Below are positions 8,759-16,772 of a DNA stretch of 64,000 nt, in pieces. A program made the translations under genes and the position numbers. The notes below the pieces were generated by a model. It was not told where the DNA came from and searched no databases. It saw only the letters and a list, made by a program, of their open reading frames with translations. Source of the stretch: G942493375 sp942493375 (lineage in GTDB: Bacteria; Armatimonadota; UBA5829); the NCBI GenBank assembly GCA_942493375.1, contig OW818698.1, positions 4,650,001 through 4,714,000 of the forward strand. Reading direction: 5' to 3'. Within the stretch, counting starts at the first letter, position 1, and each line of letters begins with the position of its first letter.

Positions 8759-11700
8759 ATGAACAGGCTTGCGAAAACCTTTTTAGTTGCCTTTGTATGC
8801 GCGGCGACGCTGGCCTGCACGTTGTCTGTCTCCGCGCGGTCCTTCCTGTACCCGGGTAGCCGGAAGACCATCAATTGTGGTGTAGTCTGGCTTCCTGTTA
8901 CTGCTAATCCTACCACATACGTAAATGGCAGTGAAGTAAGGTCATTCAGTAGTGGTGGGGCAGGGGACCTTTTCGGAAAGCTGGATGCAGCACTTGCAAA
9001 ACCCGCCGATTGGAATTTAGAGAACCCGGTTTCTCCAGCAGATCCAATGACCGGCATGAAATACCCTAAATGGGATGAGAGATATTGGAAAGTTGTCCTG
9101 AGTGATGAGACTGACCTGTCCGATTTTCAGGCGATATATTTTCCGGCATCCGGCATTGTTCATCTGGAACCAAGGCAGAGAGAGGTTCTGCGCAAGTTTG
9201 TCGATGGTGGAGGGGTCTTGTGGATAGACAACGCCGGGATAACAGGTGCATTAAATTTTGAAGGGACATTTTTCATTCAGAACTGTAGGTTTCTGACTGG
9301 TGGTCCTTCAGTAAGCGTGGAGATGGGTGCATATCATCCATTGCTCTCTTTCCCATTCTGGTTAAACTCGATTGATGTTGCTACCCTTGGTCATGGAGGC
9401 AGTTCTGCTCCATTCCGTTATGATTTGGCTTTGGGACCAATGGGAGCTGTAATGCCTTCTTCATTCGATGTCTTGCTTCCGGTGGCCGGCAGTGGTGTTG
9501 ATCCTACTGTAGCTGCAAATGCCTATGGCAGCGGACACGTAGTCGCTACATCAAACTTTGCTGGCAGAGGAACTTTCATTCATACAATGGAACAGGACAA
9601 CCTGTCCGGTATGAAGTTTGCATACAATATGATCGCCTGGTCCAGTGACTGGACTTCAGTGGGCAAGAACCCGAGACGCACCGGCAGCGCTATCGATACG
9701 ATTGGTGGCAATGGCGTAGTCTCTTACTGGTCTCACGATGCTCCTATTTCTGCTCTTGGAGCAAATACAACCCTGGTCCCCAGGATGACTTCCTCGGCGG
9801 TTGTGTATAAGAATGTAGCGTATTATTCCAGTGGAAACAGCCTGTTTGCCCTCGGTATAATCCCAAAAGAAGACTTGGACGGCGACGGGAACTGGAATGA
9901 TGGTAACCCGTCGACTGGTGCCTCACTGGATAAGAATCAGGACTTGATATTCGCTTGGAGCAGTCCGGATGGTTCAAGCCGTATCAGTGCTCCGGTCATT
10001 GTTACAATGCAAAACCCGGTTAATCCGGAAAAGACAGTTGAAGCAGTTGCCGTTTTAAGTTCGGCCGGCACGCTGTATATTCTCAACGCATGGCCCGTCG
10101 ACGCTAATGGAGTGCTTCAGAGCTTAACTAATCAATATACATTCTATGCTTTTGGATCTGCGTGTGATCCTCCAGCTCCGCCTGTATATGCAAGCGGATG
10201 GTTCTACTGTGCAAGTACTGACGGTGTGGTGCATGCCTACAATCCCGCAATTCATGAGTGGGTTAAAAATAACACAGGCAGCGTCAATGACTATCTGTGG
10301 ACAAATCCTGCTCCTGCAGTAATTAGTGCAGTTGGTGCTCTCAGAGGCGGACCCAACTTTGCTTATGTGACAAGTGAGATCACTCAAGCTGTTATTGGGA
10401 CTTTGTCTTGGGCTACTGCACATCCTACGGGTGTTGCTACCGCCCTTAATGACCAGATACTCAGTCTGCCTTTGTTTGTGACCCATGACAGGGCCAGGTT
10501 CTCGGTCCCTAGTACTCCAGTAAATCCGTCAACAATAATGATTAACCATACCGGTGGAGCTCGAGTTGCAAAGTATCCAGCGCCGTGTTGGGTAGAGATA
10601 TTCTGGACTGATGATGCCACAGGTAATAGGAAATACCAGCGTATTGACTATGGAGCAGGCGATGATGGACTTCGTAACCCTTCACCAAGCCAGTTAGTAG
10701 TCCCGTTTGCTTTAGATCGCAATATGACAGTCTATGCTAACTACACTCTGGATTATTCACCAGGAGCTTTGACTCCTGCGCCAAAAGCACTTCCATTAGT
10801 GCCAGCTGCGAATACCGTTTCTGGCCCCGATATGCCAACAAATTTAATAACCTCAACCCCTGCAGTAGGGTCACAGAATCTATTGATGGTTAACAGCATG
10901 TTGGATTATTCAGGATTGGGTGCATTTGCTCCTTTTGCTGGGGGGTACGTAAATGCAATCCGACTCGATTCCGACTATTCTACCGCAGGTTACACTTCTG
11001 CATGGAATTATCTATTGCATTCCGGTAAACCTATACAGCTACCATCTCAGGATACTATAACCTACAATAGTGGTGATTTATGGCAGCCGGCGGTTCTGCA
11101 GACTCCGAAAGATTCTGCAACGAGTGGTCTACCGAGTGATTTACCAATATTAGAACCCAGACCTTACGGTGCGCCTGTTACAGCAGATGGAAAAGTGTTT
11201 GTAACGGTCACCGGTAAAGTCAACGGGCAGTCGGTTTCCGCCATACTATGCTTCAGAGAGAACGCTGATTTTGTTATCAGAATCACAGAGAATGGCGGCT
11301 ATACCGCAGATGGTATGTCCAGAGGAACCTCCAAGAGACTTTATAATCCTACTACACAGGTCCCTTACAAAGTTAAAGTCTGGCAGCCGGATCTTATTTC
11401 AGCTACCAGTAATACTGTTGACCCGTTGCAGCAGGCAGTTGAGGTATTCCCTGCAGATGGAATGATCGATTATGAGCGTGGGACTATTACTGTAAAAGAC
11501 TTTAATAAAGTCATGATCAAAATGCGCTCTCCGAATAATGATGGATACCCATTGACGCCTTCGTTACCGGTCTGGGTTTTCCTGGATGACAAAGAAGTTC
11601 CGATAGACTTTGGAACATGGGTGCCAAGGTTGCCTGCGTTGGACGATGCTGGACTTAATTCCAATATCAAGAACCTGTTGCGTCCGAGAGGGGACAGTGT

Positions 11701-13183
11701 AGACCTTTCCCGCTGGAATAACCTGCTCTGGTACTTTGTTGTGCCTAATAACCGGGAGATCTGTTCTACTCCTATGGTTCTTGGTGGCAAGGTCTATTTC
11801 CTTACCAGTGATGGCTTACTGGCATCAATTAATGCAGAAAATGGTCTGACTCAGGCAGAGAGGCTCGAACCGACTGACACAACTAATGTTCAGCCTATGT
11901 TGCAGATTCCGAATTTCGGAGCTTTGCCTCTCAGTGCAAGAGTCAATAACTATCTGGCAGCATCCAATGGCGTTATATTGGCCCCTGGCCCTACTGGTCT
12001 GTTTGCTGCTTCCAACTTGCCTACATTGATTGCTGATGGCAGTCGGGTTGTAGAAATTGATGGAGCCGGAGAAACCAAGTGGTCGATGGACAAGATAACC
12101 ATGCCAGTATCCATACCACAGACTGCAAATGATACGGCTCCCAGGACCTCGATCCCTGTCAATAGACCGGCAAGAGCAAAATATACACCTAATGGTGAGA
12201 TACTGCTTGTAAACACAGGATCAAATCAGGTCTGTGTAGTCGATAAGACAGGCAATATAGGTATTCAATCTGTGAACGGTGGATATATCCGCTGGATGTA
12301 TGACAAGTTCTCTGATCCATACCAGATCCTGAAAACTGGCCAGTCAAATACAATCAGCTCTCCAGTAGACGCTGAGTTTTGGACTGAGATTGAAGGCAGC
12401 GAGTTTGTATATCATTGTATGATCGCAGACGCCGGCAACCATAGAGTTGTTGACCTTGTATATAGATTGGATTCTGCAACCAACCAGGTATTAAATACTG
12501 GTATCGATCCTGATACCGGATTTGTGTTACCGGAACTCAGATGGGCGACACGGTCTGAGAAGCGTTATACCATTGAGAGCCTGCAGCGAGTGTTCCGTGA
12601 CACTCTGTCCGATGTGCAGGATGTGTGGATTGCATGCAGTGCAGTTCAGACGATGGGAGCAGGTGGTTCGGCAGATGTCGCCAAGGGTGCAGTGATGTCC
12701 GTTCCTTATCGACAGAGAACCGGGCCAGACGTTTGGAACTATGTCGTAACTAATTCCGGATTGATCGACGCCAATGCACCCGTTGCTGACGGATTGACCG
12801 GTCTGCGATATGCCAGAACATATGGACCTCCTAACAGTAGATATATATTCATATGTGACAAGTTCGGCGTTTCCAAACTCAACATAAGCAGTGCCGGAGC
12901 GTTGACGCTGGCTGGCCAGCTTAAGGAAACGGATTACCAGGCGCGAAGTGCAGCATTTGCGGAGATCCCGCTTGCTGCAACCAGTGTGCAAGAAGTGTCG
13001 TTAGGTAACTGGATGATAGTCAACTCCTTTGTCGGCGGAAGTTTTGGTGGAGAAGTATTTGAATATACTCCTCCGGCACCTAATGTGACGCCGCTTCCTT
13101 CGGCATTCCGACCATTGTGTCCGACGACTGCTAAAAACAGTTATGCGCTTAATCAACCATCATCAGCCAGCAGAGCTTTCTGA
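8759..13183 (+). CDS. Giant exported beta-propeller protein beside minor pilins, PilY1-like by context
   Basis: The start ATG at 8759 has GAGG 8 bases upstream and begins a signal peptide (basic NRLAK, hydrophobic core, SVSARS). About residues 95-160 look like a Rossmann-type domain (DLSDFQAIYFPASG, then VDGGGVLWIDNAG) of the sort seen in DUF4159-like proteins. The middle contains PQQ/propeller-like strands (VAYYSSGNSLFALG) and a DLDGDGNWNDG loop with the spacing of a calcium site. The C-terminal third has NHL-type blades (DAGNHRVV). It is the last gene of the prepilin block and is followed by a strong terminator. Known PilY1 proteins pair minor pilins with a calcium-binding propeller; the same role here is inference. 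No enzymatic motif was found. Confidence 0.7.
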   Translation: MNRLAKTFLVAFVCAATLACTLSVSARSFLYPGSRKTINCGVVWLPVTANPTTYVNGSEVRSFSSGGAGDLFGKLDAALAKPADWNLENPVSPADPMTGMKYPKWDERYWKVVLSDETDLSDFQAIYFPASGIVHLEPRQREVLRKFVDGGGVLWIDNAGITGALNFEGTFFIQNCRFLTGGPSVSVEMGAYHPLLSFPFWLNSIDVATLGHGGSSAPFRYDLALGPMGAVMPSSFDVLLPVAGSGVDPTVAANAYGSGHVVATSNFAGRGTFIHTMEQDNLSGMKFAYNMIAWSSDWTSVGKNPRRTGSAIDTIGGNGVVSYWSHDAPISALGANTTLVPRMTSSAVVYKNVAYYSSGNSLFALGIIPKEDLDGDGNWNDGNPSTGASLDKNQDLIFAWSSPDGSSRISAPVIVTMQNPVNPEKTVEAVAVLSSAGTLYILNAWPVDANGVLQSLTNQYTFYAFGSACDPPAPPVYASGWFYCASTDGVVHAYNPAIHEWVKNNTGSVNDYLWTNPAPAVISAVGALRGGPNFAYVTSEITQAVIGTLSWATAHPTGVATALNDQILSLPLFVTHDRARFSVPSTPVNPSTIMINHTGGARVAKYPAPCWVEIFWTDDATGNRKYQRIDYGAGDDGLRNPSPSQLVVPFALDRNMTVYANYTLDYSPGALTPAPKALPLVPAANTVSGPDMPTNLITSTPAVGSQNLLMVNSMLDYSGLGAFAPFAGGYVNAIRLDSDYSTAGYTSAWNYLLHSGKPIQLPSQDTITYNSGDLWQPAVLQTPKDSATSGLPSDLPILEPRPYGAPVTADGKVFVTVTGKVNGQSVSAILCFRENADFVIRITENGGYTADGMSRGTSKRLYNPTTQVPYKVKVWQPDLISATSNTVDPLQQAVEVFPADGMIDYERGTITVKDFNKVMIKMRSPNNDGYPLTPSLPVWVFLDDKEVPIDFGTWVPRLPALDDAGLNSNIKNLLRPRGDSVDLSRWNNLLWYFVVPNNREICSTPMVLGGKVYFLTSDGLLASINAENGLTQAERLEPTDTTNVQPMLQIPNFGALPLSARVNNYLAASNGVILAPGPTGLFAASNLPTLIADGSRVVEIDGAGETKWSMDKITMPVSIPQTANDTAPRTSIPVNRPARAKYTPNGEILLVNTGSNQVCVVDKTGNIGIQSVNGGYIRWMYDKFSDPYQILKTGQSNTISSPVDAEFWTEIEGSEFVYHCMIADAGNHRVVDLVYRLDSATNQVLNTGIDPDTGFVLPELRWATRSEKRYTIESLQRVFRDTLSDVQDVWIACSAVQTMGAGGSADVAKGAVMSVPYRQRTGPDVWNYVVTNSGLIDANAPVADGLTGLRYARTYGPPNSRYIFICDKFGVSKLNISSAGALTLAGQLKETDYQARSAAFAEIPLAATSVQEVSLGNWMIVNSFVGGSFGGEVFEYTPPAPNVTPLPSAFRPLCPTTAKNSYALNQPSSASRAF

Positions 13184-13210
13184 TGACGATATAAAATATG
13201 TAAATGCTGG

Positions 13211-13240
13211 GGAGCACTTCCGAGTGCTCCTTTGCTTTTT
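13211..13240 (+). terminator. Intrinsic terminator after the pilin block
   Basis: An eight-base-pair stem GGAGCACT/AGTGCTCC with a TCCG loop (13211-13230) is followed by TTTGCTTTTT. It ends transcription of the prepilin and propeller genes before the ABC operon. Confidence 0.9.
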
Positions 13241-13375
13241 AACTCATTTATTACAGTTATCCTGTTTTCCACCATTCTACCCCGGTAGCCGATTATTTTT
13301 GCCCTTTCCGCTATATCACGTTTGACTGCTGTTCATCTGTGGGTTATACTCCTTATAGGAGTAATGTGAGTTTTA

Positions 13376-14302
13376 ATGGCACTTATGTCTGTTAACAACA
13401 TTGGTCGACGAATCGGTGGTCGGTGGCTGCTAAGAGACGTGAACCTGGTATTGGATCAAGGAGAGGCTTTATCTGTCTTCGGTCCATCTGGTTCCGGTAA
13501 GTCCTTGCTCGCGCGGATAATTGCCGGCATTGATGCTCCCGATAAAGGTCAGGTGACTCTGAAAACAGAAGCTGGTGTTGGCAGTGTCAGTCTCGCACTT
13601 CAGGAACATGGTCTGGCATCACAGCTTACTGTATACGAAAATATGATCTTCTTCGCCGAATTATCAGGATTGCCGCATCGTACTCGTGCAAGAAAAGTCT
13701 CCTTTTTATTGGATCTTATGAGGCTGACGGACTTAAGAGGTATCAAGGCTTCCCAGATTTCGCATGGAGCAGCAGCCAGACTGGAGATTGCCAGAGCTCT
13801 GCTGCCGGATTCATCCGTGTATGTTTTTGATTCGTTACTGGACTCTCTCTCACCGGGATTGGTTGAGCGCCTGTGGGACCATCTGTTAGCTTTGAGAAGA
13901 GACCATGGCGCTGCAATATTGATTGTAACTGCTTCAGGTAAGATCGCTCAAATGTGTTCGAAGATGGCTGTTCTAGTCGGTGGAGGTGTAGGTTATTTTG
14001 GACCTCCGGAAGAGTTCAGACGCATGGCGGGAGATGATATGGTGGTTGTTGGCGATGTCAAGAACCCATTCATTAAGAACCGCATTAGGGAACAGTTTGC
14101 AGTAACTGTCAGTGAAGAAGACGGTTTCTTGTCATTCCGGGCAGGCAGTGCAGACAAAATAGTGGCTGATCTACTATCGGAATTCGGGGCAGACCTGGGT
14201 TGCGTATACCTCAAGCGTCCTACCTTGGAAGATGCTTTAGAAGTCAGTATGGGTGATATTCTACCCATTGCTGAAGACGCACAGGAACGAAGTGTACAAT
14301 GA
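13376..14302 (+). CDS. ABC transporter ATPase with degenerate catalytic motifs
   Basis: This is a 308-residue ABC ATPase with a clear Walker A (GPSGSGKS, 36-43) and a Q-loop (LQEHG), plus a C-terminal extension of the type seen in drug or ABC-2 exporters. Other motifs are eroded. The signature is SHGAA instead of LSGGQ, Walker B reads VYVFDS with Ser153 where the catalytic Glu belongs, and the H-loop position reads VTAS with no His. The protein probably binds ATP but may hydrolyse it poorly, or only as half of a heterodimer. Its stop overlaps the start of a small membrane gene by four bases (ATGA), pointing to translational coupling. AGGAG lies 14 bases before the ATG, which is long, so ATG 13385 is an alternative start. 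Confidence 0.85.
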   Translation: MALMSVNNIGRRIGGRWLLRDVNLVLDQGEALSVFGPSGSGKSLLARIIAGIDAPDKGQVTLKTEAGVGSVSLALQEHGLASQLTVYENMIFFAELSGLPHRTRARKVSFLLDLMRLTDLRGIKASQISHGAAARLEIARALLPDSSVYVFDSLLDSLSPGLVERLWDHLLALRRDHGAAILIVTASGKIAQMCSKMAVLVGGGVGYFGPPEEFRRMAGDDMVVVGDVKNPFIKNRIREQFAVTVSEEDGFLSFRAGSADKIVADLLSEFGADLGCVYLKRPTLEDALEVSMGDILPIAEDAQERSVQ

Positions 14303-14640
14303 CTAGTGGCACTCAACAGGTTATAGCTCTTGTCAGGCTGAGTATTAAGAGAATCACTCGAGAACGCTTACTTGTTGTGTTTCCCATGATAATAGCAGTG
14401 ATACTGGGAGTTGCCTGCAGATTTAGTAAAGCAGGATTGCCTGCAGGGGTAATGCTGGTTGGGGTAGTCGTAGGTGTTACCACAATGCGGCAGCTGTGGG
14501 TTGACAGGGCTACTCACTTTTATGATTGCCTGCAGTCAACTGGTGCGGGTGCGAGGACTCAAGCAATTGCGGCTTTTGTGTTGTGGGTCATCGAGACTGT
14601 TTGTCTTGGTGCTCTAGTGTTTGCTTTAGCCCGATTGTGA
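14299..14640 (+). CDS. Small three-helix membrane protein, likely partner of the ABC ATPase
   Basis: This 113-residue protein has three hydrophobic segments (LLVVFPMIIAVILGVACRF; a Gly/Val-rich helix; a C-terminal helix ending ALVFALARL). It overlaps the ATPase gene by four bases and so is probably made with it. Its layout resembles CcmB-like or ABC-2 permeases, which have about six helices, so it could be a half-size permease that dimerises or the remnant of a longer one. Nothing in the following 60 bases continues the frame as an obvious second half. Specific function and substrate are unknown. Confidence 0.7.
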   Translation: MTSGTQQVIALVRLSIKRITRERLLVVFPMIIAVILGVACRFSKAGLPAGVMLVGVVVGVTTMRQLWVDRATHFYDCLQSTGAGARTQAIAAFVLWVIETVCLGALVFALARL

Positions 14641-14702
14641 TGTTGTGTTTTCGCTGTTAGACGACGGTTATCCATTGAAATTGGTGGCAGATTGATTTGA
14701 CG

Positions 14703-15497
14703 ATGTACAGTCCTCCTGGAAAAGAAGAGCGTTGTTGTCCACATTGGTGGTTCGGCGCATGGAACAGATTGGTAAATAGCACTTTATCCATTGTCGGAGA
14801 ACCGGTATTACTATCAAAGCCGGGATGCTTCTATATAGATACTCACGTGCATACGCTGTTCTCTCGCTGCAGCATAACACAACCTATGGATCTACTGTTG
14901 AGAGCAGCCAGGATTGGGCTGAGTGGTATAGCAGTCCTCGATCACAATAATCCGCAAGGTGCCCGAGATACTGCGGCTTGTGCAGAATATCTTAAGGAGA
15001 ACGACCTGCTGCCGCAAAACTTTCTGGTGATTCCCGGACAGGAGATAAATACAGACAAGGGGCACCTGGGAGCTCTTTTTACTCTTGAAACTTACCCGAT
15101 AGACCTGAGTCCTGTTGATCTTACCGAGCGTATTCATCAGGATGGTGGACTTGTCGTGGCTGTCCATCCATTCCATTCTACTGGAATTGGTGAGGCTCTC
15201 TTTGATGTTCCCATAGATTTACTGGAAGTAGATTGCGGAGCTATATATGATAAATCCCTCTCCGCGAAAGCCCGTTCACTTATGTCTGATGAAAGGCTTC
15301 GAAATGTTGGGGCTATCGGTTCATCGGATGCACATTATGTAAACGCAGTTGGCATGTGCTATACCACTGTAACAGGGAACGATATTACTCTGGATGGAGT
15401 CAAAGAGGCAATGTTAACTGGTCGAACAGAATCTCAGCATTCACACATGCATGGAAAAGTAGAACGAATGCTGGGAAAGATTGCAAAGCTCAGGTAA
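14703..15497 (+). CDS. PHP-domain metal-dependent phosphoesterase
   Basis: The protein carries the PHP metal-site series: DTHVHTLFS, then a DHNNP motif, GQEI, AVHPFHS and SSDAHY near the end. These histidines and acids normally bind two or three metals and hydrolyse phosphoesters, for example in 3',5'-nucleotide or histidinol phosphatases; the substrate here is unknown. Length (264) fits stand-alone PHP enzymes of the YciV/TrpH type. ATG 14703 is chosen over the in-frame TTG at 14697; the ribosome site is weak. It sits 62 bases after the small permease-like gene and 10 bases before an SGNH-like gene, so all four genes are probably one operon. Confidence 0.88.
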   Translation: MYSPPGKEERCCPHWWFGAWNRLVNSTLSIVGEPVLLSKPGCFYIDTHVHTLFSRCSITQPMDLLLRAARIGLSGIAVLDHNNPQGARDTAACAEYLKENDLLPQNFLVIPGQEINTDKGHLGALFTLETYPIDLSPVDLTERIHQDGGLVVAVHPFHSTGIGEALFDVPIDLLEVDCGAIYDKSLSAKARSLMSDERLRNVGAIGSSDAHYVNAVGMCYTTVTGNDITLDGVKEAMLTGRTESQHSHMHGKVERMLGKIAKLR

Positions 15498-15507
15498 GGT
15501 AATGTAA

Positions 15508-16137
15508 GTGAAATATCTGGCCTTGGGTGATTCGACCAGTATTGACACATATACGGGTATCGAGTTTGGTGGAGCAGTCAGCCAGTTTGCCAAACTGATA
15601 GGTGCGGATGTTATACAGAACCTGGCGCACGATGGCTATACAACTGACGCAGTGATAGAGTCACTCGCCAGTGTCAGTATTAAACCAGACATTATCACAC
15701 TGACAGTTGGTGGTAATGACCTGCTGCAACGACCCTCCTGGAATATAGATAGATATGCCCTTCAGGATCCGGATACTCTGGAGACACTCCGGAAGCTTCA
15801 GCATATTTACACTCAGCTTTCCAGTTTCCACTGTAAAGTCATCGTTAACACCATTCACGATCCCACAGACGGCGATGAGTTTCTAATGCAGCAACTTGGA
15901 CTATCATTACCGTTTCGTATTGCTTATGATGAGATCAACCAGGCGATCCGACAGATGGCTGGTAGATACGCCTTCACGCTGTCCGACCTTCAACAACTCT
16001 TTACTGGTCACGGTATAAACTCCATTGATACCTGGGTGACCATGGAGATAGAGCCCAACTATGCAGGGGCTACGGCTATTGCAAAATATTGGAATAAACT
16101 GTTATTTGACCCAAATGGGAGCTGGCTACGGGTGTGA
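15508..16137 (+). CDS. SGNH/GDSL-like hydrolase lacking the block V histidine
   Basis: This 209-residue SGNH-fold protein has block I GDST (Ser9), block II around NLAHDGYTT, and block III GGND (68-71) for the oxyanion hole. The last block normally reads DxxHPN, but here the text is EIEPNYAG with Glu182 at the histidine position. Esterase activity by the usual triad is therefore doubtful unless Glu or another residue substitutes. The start is a GTG with AAGGT 8 bases upstream, and the gene follows the PHP gene by 10 bases. No signal peptide is present, so the protein is cytoplasmic. Possible roles are a lysophospholipase-like enzyme or a ligand-binding SGNH relative. Confidence 0.8.
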   Translation: MKYLALGDSTSIDTYTGIEFGGAVSQFAKLIGADVIQNLAHDGYTTDAVIESLASVSIKPDIITLTVGGNDLLQRPSWNIDRYALQDPDTLETLRKLQHIYTQLSSFHCKVIVNTIHDPTDGDEFLMQQLGLSLPFRIAYDEINQAIRQMAGRYAFTLSDLQQLFTGHGINSIDTWVTMEIEPNYAGATAIAKYWNKLLFDPNGSWLRV

Positions 16138-16187
16138 TTATTCTCTTGTTTTGCAATATTTGTGAAAGTTTTTATTTTCATATCAAC

Positions 16188-16216
16188 TTGAGAGTATAAC
16201 GTGGCAAGATATATAT
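16188..16216 (+). promoter_or_regulatory. Putative sigma-70-type promoter for the riboswitch transcript
   Basis: TTGAGA at 16188-16193 is followed after 16-17 bases by TATATA/ATATAT at 16210-16216. Transcription would begin just before the aptamer. Confidence 0.5.
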
Positions 16217-16225
16217 GGTTTTGAG

Positions 16226-16325
16226 GGGACCGACAAAGGCAAACCTTCCGAAAGGTTGGGACGCAAAGCCAGGAGCCTAAGACTCGGAGACGAGTTATGG
16301 TTGTCCAGTTGCCGAAACTCTCCGA
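16226..16325 (+). promoter_or_regulatory. Cyclic di-GMP-I (GEMM) riboswitch aptamer
   Basis: The conserved GEMM-I core is present in order: GGCAAACC, a GAAA tetraloop in TTCCGAAAGG, GGGACGCAAAGCC, then GCCTAAG, a second stem (ACTCGGAGACGAGT) with ATGG, and the closing GTTGCCG strand. This matches the P2/P3 tetraloop and tetraloop-receptor layout of c-di-GMP-I riboswitches. A terminator hairpin follows about 50 bases later, so control is probably by transcription termination. No gene starts directly after it; the next is a REC-histidine kinase about 360 bases past the terminator. Confidence 0.92.
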
Positions 16326-16375
16326 TCTCCGTGATTGGTTGTATTTGGGTATATTAGTCTACCTCCTCAGAGTCT

Positions 16376-16415
16376 GGCGCCGGAGTAGTGGTTCTCCGGC
16401 GCCATTTCCTTTTTA
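16376..16415 (+). terminator. Intrinsic terminator downstream of the c-di-GMP riboswitch
   Basis: A perfect ten-base-pair GC-rich stem (GGCGCCGGAG/CTCCGGCGCC, 16376-16385 and 16394-16403) with an eight-base loop is followed by ATTTCCTTTTT. It is the likely expression platform. An antiterminator strand pairing with the riboswitch 3' side (around CTCCG, 16319-16330) is possible but not proven. Confidence 0.9.
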
Positions 16416-16588
16416 ATACCCGCTATTCATACCTTGTTCAGTGTGAATTCTGTTTGGTTTGATGGTAACATCGATTCTAGTATATGAAGAATCCAGTCTA
16501 TATCCTGAAATAGTATAATAATTAATGAAAAATAAACCGGGATTATTGCATTCGTGCATTTAGTGGGTATAGAATAATACTATATACT

Positions 16589-16666
16589 AACCCGCTTTAT
16601 TCACCAAACTCGCTTTTGCCTGGCAGTAGGGGCAAAAGCTGTGTCAATCATGAATAATGCGGGCTA
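16589..16666 (+). repeat. CCGC...GCGGG palindromic element, good copy
   Basis: This copy runs from AACCCGCTTTATTCACC to GAATAATGCGGGCTA. Between the ends is a second inverted pair, GCTTTTGCC and GGCAAAAGC, around GGCAGTAGG. It is nearly identical to the copies at 23852 and 49551, and a diverged copy follows immediately. Confidence 0.85.
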
Positions 16667-16667
16667 A

Positions 16668-16732
16668 ACCGCTTTATTTACCGAGTGTAGATACAGCACA
16701 TTTATACTCTCAGTCATGAATAATGCTGGTTG
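16668..16732 (+). repeat. Second tandem CCGC-type palindromic element, diverged
   Basis: CCGCTTTATTTACCGAG opens and CATGAATAATGCTGGTTG closes this copy. The inner arms differ from the neighbouring copy but still pair (GAGTGTAGAT with ATTTATACTC, imperfectly). The two elements fill most of the space before the kinase gene. Confidence 0.7.
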
Positions 16733-16772
16733 AGTGATCCAATACTTTGAGATATGGATGTTTTCGGGGTGA

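Noticed and set aside
16508..16525. TATAAT at 16514 as promoter of the REC-kinase gene
   Set aside because: No -35 box or TG extension accompanies it and the region is generally AT-rich, so it was not listed.
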